This document shows, one piece after another, positions 1 through 9,201 of a stretch of 64,000 nucleotides of DNA. The notes under the pieces were generated by a model. It worked only from the letters and a program-made list of their open reading frames with translations, had not been told where the DNA came from and did no database searches. The translations under genes were made by a program, and so were the position numbers. The stretch is from Cristatella mucedo. Taxonomy: Eukaryota; Bryozoa; Phylactolaemata; Cristatellidae. The stretch's first letter is position 1; each line of letters opens with the position of its first letter. The stretch spans positions 1-64,000 of the forward strand of contig WPIO01000151.1 of assembly GCA_009760855.2 (NCBI GenBank). Reading direction: 5' to 3'.

Positions 1-60
1 TCTGAGTCTGGATTAAATTTCCCTTCCTTTTTCTTTCATTTAGAGTTAAAAATGACATTC

Positions 61-67
61 TATAGAA
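61..67 (+). promoter_or_regulatory. Start-proximal TATAGAA motif
   Basis: The bases TATAGAA directly precede the ATG at 68. The same or a very similar motif lies 0-5 bases before the start of many genes in the provirus on both strands, so it is read as a virus-type start-site promoter. This is inference from recurrence and position. Confidence 0.6.
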
Positions 68-513
68 ATGGAAATATTTTGTGATACTTGTTCGACATCA
101 TTAAGCGAAATTGAATACTTAGAGTCAGATCATCCAGTTTGCCAAAAGGTTAAACGAAGACCAAAGTTAAAGTATGAAATGCGTTGCGATATCTGCGATC
201 TAGATAACACAGAAACAGAATTCGATTGCGGCATTTTAAGAAATAACAAAATAATCATTTGTGCAGATTGTTATTATGCAAGGAATAAATATTCTAAACA
301 AAGACCTACAAAAATATATTGCTTAGCAAAGAAACACTTTAGAAAAGGTGTTCCGAGTTATTCTGTAATCATCATTGTGTAGAACATGAATCAATAATGT
401 ATACAGCAAAACTATTTCCGCTAGTGAAAGGTAAGCACAAAGCAACAAAATTAAAAGAATTAATTGTTTTATTAGTTCATTTGTACTTTTCAGGTACTTA
501 TGTAAGAAATTAA
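68..513 (+). pseudogene. Cys/His-rich zinc-binding protein, frameshifted
   Basis: An open frame from the ATG at 68 runs 104 codons to 382. It carries several Cys pairs (CDTC near residue 5, CDIC near 40, CADC near 65), which suggests zinc-binding fingers. Near 345-365 the coding signal moves to another frame, which continues with further Cys and His residues (CNHHC) and stops at 511-513, so the gene seems to have one frameshift. Its end overlaps tail-to-tail with the end of the fiber-like gene on the other strand. The family was not recognised. A DNA- or protein-binding regulatory role is possible but only an inference from the cysteine pattern. Confidence 0.55.
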
Positions 514-1349
514 TAGATTAACTTTCATATTTCCTAGGTTATCAACATAATAATATTCTATCGGAACTCTAGTAAAGTATGCATAATACTTAAAATCAGT
601 TCCAGTCGGTGATGTATTTATAGCACGTATATCTCCTGATACTATTGTCGTATCGCTGCTAGGCTTTAGTTGTATACAGTTAGACGATCCAACAACCATT
701 GCACTTAGTACTATTAGTGGAGGACTATTCTTATTTGTCCAAGAATATGCAGTAGAAGTATTAATAATAGAATTCATTGCCCTAGGATTAAATGTAAGTA
801 CAACAACTTCTGTTTTTTTTTAACTGTTCTATCAACATGGGATTTCGTTGCAGCATCAGAAGAATTAACAGGTTCAGCAACATTAATTATAGAATTATTA
901 TTCATATTTAAATTTGTTGTAGCAGGAGAATTCTTCAATAATGCATCTCGTTTTAATCCTCCATAAGTAACACAAAAATCATCAGGTAAAACTGTTGGTG
1001 TAGTAAGACTAGAATTCCAATATGTAGAAGTAATAGCAAAACTATTCACATTTAAATCTCCGGTCATTGTATCTCCAGATTTCTTTACATAGTTCGATAC
1101 TTGACTTACATTAACAGCATCTTTTGGATTAAATCCTGGAGCAAGATTTGTAATTGGTCTATTCTGAAGATTTAAAGAAGTACCACAATTTACAATAAAG
1201 TTTGCATCTGCATACGATTTAGTTACAGCATCACCATCATTCACAGGATCTCTCATATTAATAATTCTATTACCATTTGCATCAAGGTCTGATAGAATAT
1301 AACCATTTATTCTACTAACGCACACATCACAATGATGTCTTCGACTCAT
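490..1349 (-). pseudogene. Fiber-like protein 1, frameshifted
   Basis: The first 180 or so codons contain repeats of the form L-x-M-N-N-x-I-x-N-(8-12 residues)-DAATK-x-(Y/H)-VD, for example SDAATKSHVD and GDAVTKSYAD. This pattern is common in phage and viral tail-fiber shafts that form trimers. The frame changes inside a T run at 813-821 (A run in the coding sense), and the C-terminal part at 490-810 looks like a globular head with no repeats. The ATG at 1349 is chosen because TATATAG sits directly before it. Host attachment is the likely role, by analogy. The broken frame is either decay or a homopolymer sequencing error. Confidence 0.7.
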
Positions 1350-2152
1350 CTATATAGTTATTAATTAAAATTTTTGATCTATCTAGCACTTCTTTAACAA
1401 TAGGAATTATTCTAACAAATCTACAAGGATCATCTTCTTCTATCACTTGGATCAAACATATTTTTATATAATACTTTATATCATAACCATTTGCTTTCTT
1501 ATTATTAAATCTGCCATACTTGCTTATAATATCAAACTCAAAATCAAAATACTTTTCATCTTTAAGTAATAGCATAAAAATTTGTTCTCCAAGTGGCATA
1601 TCCAAATCAGTATTAGGAATTCATACATTACCAGCTGCTACGTAATCTAACGGAGGTTCTTCACAATTTAATCCCGGAACAAAAATCTCAAATTCAGAGT
1701 AAAAACATTCACTAAGTTTTAAAACATGTAAACCTAATAAGCATTGTGCGTGATATTGTTTAGGTATAAAAATCATCTATAATATTTCTGCTCCATAAAC
1801 ATTTTATTTCTACTAATGTATTGCTGTTTATTATTCCATCAGGAGAATATCTGTACACACCATCACTACTAAAACAATCGTTTGCATTATCAAGTTTTAG
1901 TTTCATTTCTAAAAACTTTGCAGCAACAGGTTAAAATACTTTACCGAATTTCACTGGAGGAAATCTCATACTAGAATTATTAGCAATGTATTTTTTTAGT
2001 TTTCTATTTGCAATTAATTCTATATCACTTTCAGTCTTATCTCTAAATACTAGATCATTTCCAAGCACTGAGTAAACCCCTGAACATCCAATATTCAAAG
2101 ACATTAATTTTTTCCATTCATCTGAACCTTGTACAAAATCAAATTTATTCAT
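1327..2152 (-). pseudogene. YqaJ/lambda-type exonuclease, broken
   Basis: The N-terminal segment has QGSDEWKKL followed by GCSGV, and further on come SPDGII (about 1,845) and VEIKC (about 1,815). This is the order of the conserved QGxxEW, SPDG and EIK elements of YqaJ-type viral recombination exonucleases, in which the Asp, Glu and Lys form the metal-binding active site. A KQYHAQ-like segment follows, as in the family. Lesions are an in-frame TAA at 1931-1933, a frame change near 1,765-1,775 and an in-frame TGA at 1621-1623. The open C-terminal part runs 1,327-1,605 and overlaps the start of fiber-like gene 1. The role would be recombination or end processing during viral replication. Confidence 0.7.
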
Positions 2153-2173
2153 TATATTTCTGGTTTAAATTTT

Positions 2174-3706
2174 TTAAATATCGCTTCCATCATAAATAAA
2201 TGTTCCTTTACTGCAAGTAAATGGTGAAACATTACCATTAGAAGTAAGTTCTGCAGTATTCTCACATATAGTTAAATAATGAATCATAATACTTGTAGCA
2301 GCATTGCCAACAACAATAGCTGAAGGTATTTGATAGTTAAACTCAATGCTTACATCGAGTTTTGAAGTGATTCTTAAAGGTTCATCATTGTACTGGAGAT
2401 CAACAACATGAATTGGATATAGCATTAGCCATTCTGGAAAAGTTACACCAACTGGTTCTGTAACTTCATTTAATCCAAGATATTGCTTTCTGAATTGAGT
2501 AGAATCTAGATATTCAGTTGAACATTTTCCGTCTTTTGGATAACTACTTATAGCAACAGTAGGATATTGCTTTGAACCATTAGCAAGAGCAGTCAAATTT
2601 TTAATATCACAATGATTGTATGTGCAAGGATTTCCAGTATAATCATCATATTTGTTTGTATTCTGTGCAGCAACAATCAACCATCTGACTTTATCAATAG
2701 TGTTTTGCACAGATAGAGTTCTAGTATATTTTAGACCTTGGTTAAAGTTTGTCAGTGTCATATTCTCATAACGTCTGACTCTGTAATTAAGTCTAATTTT
2801 CTTTGCTCTTTCACTTGATACATCAGCAAGTGCTCTTTGAATACTTTCTTTAGGAATAACACAAGGAACCATCAGCCTCATTTTTGACATATTAATCTTA
2901 AATGCAGTCCAAAGTCCATCATTAGCAGCTCCGACAGCACTTCTAGATGTCATTGAATTAGTATTAGCAGCAGCTCCTGATGTGCCAGTCATAATAACAT
3001 CAAAGTCATTTCCACCAACTCGCGTCATCTCAAGTGTAAATGGAATATTATAAAGATTCTTATTCATATCTGCACAAAATCCAGACAATCTTGAAAGCGG
3101 GAGTGAGATACTAAAAGTTCCTACATTATCCGCTAAGACACTAGAAAGACCTCTTCTGTAAGCAAAACCAATATTACTAGAAGATGCCGCAGAAGCGTTT
3201 GGACTAACATAAGCACTGCTGCCTGTATACAAATCATCGAATGAACTTGCTTCATCTTTCTTCCATCCAGTTGCAGGTCCTTCTGTTCGGTTGTAATCAT
3301 TCGGATATGTAAGGTGTCCCATAAGAGTTGATACACTTCCAGGGCCTTTTTTCAATGAATAGCTTTCTATTTCTTCCGCACCAAGTCTGATTCTCATCGA
3401 ACTAAACATCCATGCTCCAGCATTGTTAACAAATCCAGCAGCAAGAGTTCTAGCAGGTGCTGCAAAGTTTCCACCAGCAGCTGTTTGGACTTGTAACTGT
3501 CCTTCAAGCAGTAGATAAGCATCTGACAATACATAGCAAAGTTGTTGTTCACCAGGAACAGTAAATGTAACTAACTTGTTTGCAATACTATCAGTCTCAT
3601 TTCCATTGCTTTGGTAAAACTCTCTGTATTGATAATCTTTAATTTTGTAGTTAGGAAAACTAGGATCACCCAATTCGAGTATAGTGTCAATCGGTGCACT
3701 TGCCAT
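2174..3706 (-). CDS. Major capsid protein (double jelly-roll, Polinton/adintovirus type)
   Basis: This is the longest intact reading frame of the provirus (510 codons), rich in Ser, Ala, Thr and Asn with many predicted beta-strand stretches. Its length, its place beside the penton-like, ATPase and protease genes, and features such as the N-terminal DYQYREFYQSNG and the late FPEWLMLYPIHVVDLQY segment fit the hexon-like double jelly-roll capsid protein that tiles the icosahedral shell in these viruses. No signal peptide or membrane segment is seen. The ATG at 3706 is preceded by TATATAGAGAAGAA in the coding sense. It is notable that this frame has no stop while most neighbours are broken. The call rests on context and overall pattern rather than a diagnostic catalytic motif. 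Confidence 0.83.
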   Translation of the reverse strand: MASAPIDTILELGDPSFPNYKIKDYQYREFYQSNGNETDSIANKLVTFTVPGEQQLCYVLSDAYLLLEGQLQVQTAAGGNFAAPARTLAAGFVNNAGAWMFSSMRIRLGAEEIESYSLKKGPGSVSTLMGHLTYPNDYNRTEGPATGWKKDEASSFDDLYTGSSAYVSPNASAASSSNIGFAYRRGLSSVLADNVGTFSISLPLSRLSGFCADMNKNLYNIPFTLEMTRVGGNDFDVIMTGTSGAAANTNSMTSRSAVGAANDGLWTAFKINMSKMRLMVPCVIPKESIQRALADVSSERAKKIRLNYRVRRYENMTLTNFNQGLKYTRTLSVQNTIDKVRWLIVAAQNTNKYDDYTGNPCTYNHCDIKNLTALANGSKQYPTVAISSYPKDGKCSTEYLDSTQFRKQYLGLNEVTEPVGVTFPEWLMLYPIHVVDLQYNDEPLRITSKLDVSIEFNYQIPSAIVVGNAATSIMIHYLTICENTAELTSNGNVSPFTCSKGTFIYDGSDI

Positions 3707-3720
3707 TTCTTCTCTATATA
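3707..3720 (-). promoter_or_regulatory. Start-proximal TATATAGA motif of the capsid gene
   Basis: In the coding direction TATATAGAGAAGAA directly precedes the capsid start codon. It is one instance of the recurring start-site motif of this provirus. Confidence 0.55.
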
Positions 3721-3733
3721 AAAAAGTAAAAAT

Positions 3734-4330
3734 TTATTTCTTATTCTGAATGTATAAGCCAGCGCCAATTTTTTTCATATAACCACCATATCCATCAGCT
3801 CTAGGCATAATAGCAGGAACAGCAGATTTTTCTTTTATAACTCTTTCTATTTCTTTGTATGCCTTGGGATAATTTTCTTTTAAGATTTCTGAATAATCTT
3901 CAGTTTCAGAGTCCTCCATCTTTGCTTTGTATTTCTTTTTGCTTTTTGGTTTAAGTTTATCAAGCATTGCTCGTTTTATCTCAAGATCCATCTCTTTCAT
4001 CTTTTTATCATAATCTTCTTCTTTTTTACGTTTTTCCAACTCATACTCAAGTTCTTTCTTTCTTCTTTCTTCATCAAGTTTGTCATCAAGTTCTCTTCGT
4101 TTATTAGCATATTCCTGGTCAATATTTTCTTTCTTTGTCTGCAACTCAGTTAATTTTCTTGCTTGATGCATTTCAATTCCCTTGTTGCCAATGTTCATAC
4201 TAAGCCCAGTTAGTCCAGTAAGCACAGGAGCTGCTTTTCCAAAACCATCAATAATCTTATCAAGTATACCAGAGCCATGATATTTTCCACCAGTTATCCT
4301 ACCATGGCCAATTCTAGCATAGCTACCCAT
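3734..4330 (-). CDS. Coiled-coil minor virion protein, unknown
   Basis: An intact 198-codon frame lies just upstream of the capsid gene on the same strand, 27 bases away. Residues 1-50 are Gly-rich with a hydrophobic stretch (DGFGKAAPVLTGLTGL). Residues 55-135 are very rich in Lys, Glu, Asp and Arg with heptad-like spacing, as expected for a long coiled coil. The end is again Gly-rich (GAGLYIQNKK). The family was not recognised. A minor capsid or core protein role is inferred from its place in the morphogenesis cluster. The motif AATATAGT precedes the ATG at 4330. Confidence 0.65.
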   Translation of the reverse strand: MGSYARIGHGRITGGKYHGSGILDKIIDGFGKAAPVLTGLTGLSMNIGNKGIEMHQARKLTELQTKKENIDQEYANKRRELDDKLDEERRKKELEYELEKRKKEEDYDKKMKEMDLEIKRAMLDKLKPKSKKKYKAKMEDSETEDYSEILKENYPKAYKEIERVIKEKSAVPAIMPRADGYGGYMKKIGAGLYIQNKK

Positions 4331-4336
4331 ACTATA

Positions 4337-5192
4337 TTATTTCGAAATTTCTATTGTAGCTATAACATCTGTAATAGTATTTATTGCATTTTTATTTTGA
4401 TCTGTTAAGTTAATTTTAAGACTGCTAACACCATCAATATCTCCTCGAGTTGGTAAGAATAAGATATTTGGAATGTGCACGTCAACATTTTCTCCTGGAT
4501 TAATATCATTATATATCAATTAAATATAAAGATGATGATTGCTCTAAAAATCCTTTTTTATATTCAACATAGTTCTTACTAGGATCTACAAGATCACAAT
4601 CAATACTTACCCATTTTACTCCAGAATTGTCAGGAAGTTGCATTTTATTCCAAGCCTTATAAGTACCAGAAAAATACATTGCTTTTTCTATAGCTTCGTA
4701 TGGAGCCCCACCAACCATTGCAGCATTGAATGTGCCTTGCAGGTTTGAATTAAAACCTAGAGTATCTCCAATAGAGTTGATTATTCCAGAATTTGTCCCA
4801 AGTAATACAACAAAATCTCAAGCAACTTGCATTATTATTTTATCATCAGCATCGACGCTAAATCTTATTCCAGTACTATTTCTATTAGCAAGATGGATGA
4901 GCATGGATGTTGGTTTTACATTTAATAGTGCTTGATTTAATGCATAAACAATCTTTTGACTATCATAATATCCTTCTGGTACAGCAACTGAGAAATTGTT
5001 TGGGGCTGTCATTGTTTTATATCAAAGCATATCGTTTACTGAAGTAATAACATTTGATATTACTCTGTTTGTATACGTAAACTCAACTCTCCGTAAGCCT
5101 ATTTTGTTATAACCAGAATCAGATCCTAATAGGATTGGAGGAACAAGAGTTTTTGAATCTGAACTAGTAGTTCCAGTTATTCTTATTGACAT
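4337..5192 (-). pseudogene. Penton-like minor capsid protein 1, broken
   Basis: Successive open segments in one direction read as one beta-rich protein of about 280 residues. A VPEGYYDSQKI segment followed by an LNQAL helix, and a C-terminal SSLKINLTDQN strand pattern, are features seen in single jelly-roll penton-like proteins of Polintons. Lesions are in-frame TGA codons at 5022-5024 and 4818-4820 and a frame change near 4,505-4,515. The proposed start at 5192 has AATATAAGA in front. The protein would occupy the fivefold vertices of the capsid. The family call rests on motif shape and neighbourhood. Confidence 0.65.
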
Positions 5193-5199
5193 TCTTATA

Positions 5200-6074
5200 T
5201 TATATTTCAATAATTTCTATTACAACAGTAATTTGTTGAGAACCAAAATCTAAGACTTTCAAATTTTGATCTGTAATTGTAATCAATATATCAGAAATAG
5301 AATCACCAACAAGATTGTGATATTCAAAAGTATTCGGCTCATATACCATTTGTTCCCATGGATAGAAATTGTAAGCACAACTTCTAAGAGCTTGCGTTTT
5401 GATATTATTTATATAACTTGTTCCGCTAGCAACAAAATTGCAGTTTATAAGAATTAAGTTTAGATCAGAAAGAAAAACTTAATTCTCTGAAGTAATTTTT
5501 TCTGCTGGATCTACAACTACTTGTGTAAACTTTTTTCCAGGAGCTGCACTATATGTATCTAATGGAAGTGTCTTGTCTGTTGAATAAGCAGTTCCAGTAA
5601 ATCCAAGTAATGTAGCTATAGTAGATTTAACGGCAACAAATGTAAACCCAGCAGGCATAGTAATCCAAGAATTAGAAGTAGCAGTATAAATACCTAAGAC
5701 AAACTTATCACTTCCAGATAATACAACTGAATTATTTATTGCATCTACTATGCCAACATTTACATCATCAGATACAGCAGCGTATATGCCAGGAGGAACT
5801 CTTACTACTCGCTCAGAACCACCAACAAGTCTATACACACAAGTATTATTAGATGATGTAATGTTCCTAATAGAATTAGTTCCAAAAAACTTTTTGAAGC
5901 AAACTTATTAAGTTTTTATTCTTTAAGTTTTATAGGATCACTAATTCTAATTCTAATTATATTAGTAGTTCCTGTAAAATTAAAAATATATCCCTCTTTA
6001 CCTGCAGCAGTACCCTTTTTGATTGACTCAATATTTTTTAGAATATCCTTAGCTACACCAAGAAGATCAGACAT
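5200..6074 (-). pseudogene. Penton-like minor capsid protein 2, broken
   Basis: This gene parallels its downstream neighbour: a VPPGIYAAVSDDV segment in the middle and an ILITITDQNLKVLDFG strand at the C-terminus match the corresponding parts of penton-like protein 1, so the two are probably diverged paralogues. The start at 6074 follows TATATAGAAA. Lesions are an in-frame TAA at 5916-5918, a frame change near 5,885-5,900, and a stop at 5479-5481 with a frame change just before 5,460. Only 7 bases separate its end from the next start codon. The role is probably a second vertex or cementing protein, by analogy. Confidence 0.6.
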
Positions 6075-7293
6075 TTTCTATATATCATGTAAAGTAAAGT
6101 AATAATATAATAATGTAGTTTATTAATCTTAGCAATGTATGACCTTGGTACTTTTCTAGATTTTGCAAGGTAATCAACAGCAGCACTAATAGAATTTACT
6201 ACTCCAGTATTTCCAGCAGCAAGTTCACGAATCCACAATTCTATCTTATCAAATACTTCTGAATCATTCTTTACAACTAATGGAATTACTTCTATTCCCT
6301 TACCTATTCTAGGTCTTAAATAATCTAAAACTCTTTATTCTTTTACACTTCTTTTTTTCTTTTTGTCTAGCTCTGTAGCAACATTAGAAAGATTCTCTTT
6401 ACTAAGATTTTTAACAATCATTTTTACTTGATTAGATAGTCTACCAGTTTTCTTTGCTCCAATAATATCAAGTAAATCTTTCTTTATATCAACTGTTGAT
6501 TCATATACTTTACCTACTTCTTCCATTTTTTTATCATTAAACTTAGTATAATAATTAGTTGTGTATTCTAAGATATCATGAGCAGTTTGTTCTAGTTCTT
6601 TTTCAGCAGTATACATTTTTTCATTATTAAGTTTTACTCCTAGCTCATATAGTTTTAAATCTTTATTTATACTATCAATCTCATTTATTATTCTTGCTAC
6701 ATAACTTGGGACATACCCATTTTTTTCATTAAGTAATTTAATTAATTCAGCTTTATCAAAATCTTGTATTTGAGTTTTCTTCGGTGTGCCAGTGGTTGGA
6801 TTTATATTTAACTCTTCAGCTAAACCTTTTTGAGCAGCATCAATAGCTTCTCGGATTTCTGGATTTGCTGCATATGTCTTTGCTTGATTTGCTATAGTAA
6901 TCGCTTTTTATGCTTTCCTTCACTAAAAGCTGTTCTTGCTTTTTGAATAGTACTAGATATGTCTGGTTTTTGTTTGTATTCTAAAACTTTCAGCAGTTGT
7001 TCTTTTTTTTCTATCTGTAAAGCAAGTTTAGGCCTAATTATTTTAAGTTTCTCAACAAAAACTTTACCTGAGTTGTCAGTAGATCTCTCTAATGCTTGCT
7101 CGTTTAGTCTATGCTCAGCAGCATCTCTTACAGCAATTTCTGATTCTATTCTTTGTATCTCACTGGAGTTTTCTAAAATATTTGCATCTCTTAGATCTTG
7201 CAGGTTTTGCAGTTTAGATTCATAATCTAATGCCTCTTGAACACTTCCTTTGTAAGGTTTTTTACCACTCGAGTAAATTTTTCCATTAAACAT
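6053..7293 (-). pseudogene. Long coiled-coil protein, broken
   Basis: The N-terminal 133 codons (6,892-7,293) and the following open stretches belong to one Lys/Glu-rich, largely helical protein of about 410 residues. The frame changes near 6,895-6,905 and an in-frame TAA lies at 6335-6337, after which the frame continues to 6053. The last codons overlap the start of penton-like gene 2. The start at 7293 follows GATATAGTAAA. No catalytic motif is visible and the family was not recognised. Its place between ATPase and pentons suggests an internal or scaffolding virion protein. Confidence 0.5.
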
Positions 7294-7306
7294 TTTACTA
7301 TATCTA

Positions 7307-7978
7307 TTAATAATTAAAAAATGTCATTAATTGCTTTCCCTCTGAATCAACAGACCAAAATCTTCCTTCTGACTCAGTCTTTGTTAGATCTATTATACAA
7401 TAACCAAAACGGTTTCTAGTACAAGAGTTAATCCATTCTCTAAATTGTTTCTTATCAATATCTCCAACATATGCATCACGGATATACTCAATGTCAGTTG
7501 TGTTTTGCTTAAAGATTGCTATTAGATTTACATTATTTCTAATTTCTCTCCTAGGTATATTAGTAAAGCCTTGAGCAAGATAGAAAATATTCAGACCTTT
7601 ATGTCTTCCTCGTGTGAAATAGTCTAATATTTTAGTTTGATCCTCAGTCATTAAATCATCAAGTACAACAACATTCTTGCAGTTCTTATACGAGTCTACT
7701 TCTGGCATAGCATCAATTCCGTTAATCCAAGAGTAAGTCTTGTTTTCTTTTGTCATTGACATAAGTCCACGGTATAGTTTTTGATCTAAACTTGAAGCAA
7801 TAATTGTGCAACAATCATAATTAACCATTCCATAAAATATCCAATTCATGATAAGTTGAGACTTACCTGAACCACTTGGACCTAAAACTAAAGCTCTGAT
7901 TGGAACATTTGGTAAAGGTTCTTTATGCCCAGTATCTACATCTTGTTAAAAATTAAACGCCCTTGCTCGAAGAGACAT
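7307..7978 (-). pseudogene. FtsK/HerA-type genome-packaging ATPase, one premature stop
   Basis: A Walker A loop GPSGSGKS (codons 33-40) and a Walker B strand NVVVLDDL (codons 102-109) are followed by LAQGF and by a conserved-looking NLIAIFKQN region. This is the layout of the A32-like packaging ATPases of Polintons and related viruses, and 223 codons is a usual length. The only lesion seen is an in-frame TAA at codon 11 (7946-7948). An internal ATG at 7849 lies after the Walker A loop, so restarting there would lose the nucleotide-binding site. The start at 7978 is preceded by AGTATAGGAA. The protein would pump the genome into the capsid. Confidence 0.85.
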
Positions 7979-8012
7979 TTCCTATACTAAAAAAAGTTTT
8001 TATATTATAGAA
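7979..8012. promoter_or_regulatory. Divergent promoter region
   Basis: These 34 bases separate the start of the packaging ATPase (minus) from that of the zinc-ribbon/protease gene (plus). A TATAG-like motif lies at each end (TATAGGAA toward the ATPase, TTATAGAA toward the protease). Confidence 0.55.
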
Positions 8013-8686
8013 ATGGAAATTTAGTGCTTGAAATGTAAGGAGCCTACAGATAGCATTCATGAAGAGTATGTCGAGATAGATAGTACAAAAGGTCTCAGAG
8101 GAATGATTAAAGCAATTTGTGTGATATGTGAAAGTAAAAAGTCAAAGTTTGTTAAGTTAAGATCAGAGAGTGGCAGTGGAGTTCTAGCTCATGGTAAAAA
8201 GTTAGGTACTGGAGTTTTTTCTCATGGAAAGAAGTTTGGTGGTGAGATGAGTAAAGAACAAATACTTTCTGAACTAAGAAGAACTATCATCAATTTAAAA
8301 AAAAATTAAAAAGTACACGACTAACTGATATAGAAATAAACCAATATGTTAAAGAATTAGATATAAAAAATTTCAGAGGTGTATTTGCAAGAGATGAATT
8401 AAGTTCTCCAGAACAGAATGAGTGTCTTATTTGCAATACTGGAAAATCAGATCTAGCAATATATCATTGGGTAGCTCTTAAAAAAATAGGTGATCGATGT
8501 TTTTATTTTGACTCGTTCGGTGCTCCTCAAATGCCAGAAGTGATGAATTATTTCGGTGTTACACCAAGTTTTCAAGCGTTTCAACTGCAAAAGTTTAATC
8601 AAACGGATTGTGGAATGAGGTACTTAATCTTCCTTAAACTAATGGAATTTGTTGATTTTGGTACAGTCATGCAATTCTTAATTTGA
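8013..8686 (+). pseudogene. Zinc ribbon joined to adenain-like cysteine protease, broken
   Basis: The first 50 codons hold two CxxC pairs (CLKC and CVIC) as in a small zinc ribbon. The C-terminal part has the adenovirus-type maturation protease signature in order: His in HWVAL (8465-8467), Asp in YFDSFG (8510-8512) and Cys in QTDCG (8609-8611) with the preceding Gln. Lesions are an in-frame TAG at codon 4 (8022-8024) and a frame change in the A run ending near 8,305. The ATG at 8013 is chosen from the TTATAGAA motif before it. The protease would cleave capsid precursors. An ATG at 8248 could mark a separate protease gene, so the joined arrangement is not certain. Confidence 0.78.
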
Positions 8687-8702
8687 ATTAAACAAATATT
8701 TC

Positions 8703-8713
8703 TTCTATATAGA
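8703..8713 (+). promoter_or_regulatory. Start-proximal CTATATAGA motif
   Basis: TATATAGA directly precedes the ATG near 8714. It is another instance of the recurring start-site motif. Confidence 0.55.
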
Positions 8714-9201
8714 ATGGAAAATCAAGAAAAGAAATTTGTAGTTCTCCAAATTCTGCAGTTGTTATCCCAAAAGGAAAGCCTGAACACATTCATGTTGAAG
8801 AGAAAATTTTAAAAGATTCAAAACCTTATCTTAGTGCATGGATGTATATAATAGAAGAAACACTTCCTTATATTCAAAACATTGTAGATAGATCGAGTGA
8901 ATAATTAGATTTCAAAGCATTTGATGCTAGTGCAAGGTCAACAATTGGAATTAGATTTGATTTTGGAAAGAAACCTAGTATTATGTTCGATGAGAATAAT
9001 AAACAAATTAAAGTATCTAGTCCAGCAGACGTAATTAAAAAATTAGGAAATGATTTTTGTATCACTGGAATTCTTGATGGTAGTTATGTTTCAAAAGAAT
9101 ACTATAATAATGAAGAAAGATTAAATATTAGACTAAAGATTGACCAAGTAAAAGTTTATAGTTCACCAAAGAGATCAATGTTTAATCCAGCAGAGTTTTA
9201 G
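8714..9201 (+). pseudogene. Unknown provirus gene, broken
   Basis: After the motif-marked ATG the frame changes near 8,735-8,745. A coherent reading then runs to 9201, interrupted by one in-frame TAA at 8902-8904. The protein would have about 160 residues. The C-terminal half alternates strand-like and charged segments (ITGILDGSYVSKEY, LNIRLKIDQVKVY), a pattern that could suit an OB-fold single-strand DNA-binding protein, but that is speculation. The family was not recognised. The end overlaps tail-to-tail with the phospholipase-like gene. Confidence 0.5.

Noticed and set aside
3133-3336. Frames inside the capsid gene in other phases
   Set aside because: They are shadows of the capsid coding sequence.
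8290-8310. Programmed frameshifting in the A run before the protease
   Set aside because: Similar frame changes occur in many A or T runs across unrelated genes here, and no stimulatory structure was seen. Decay or sequencing error is more likely.
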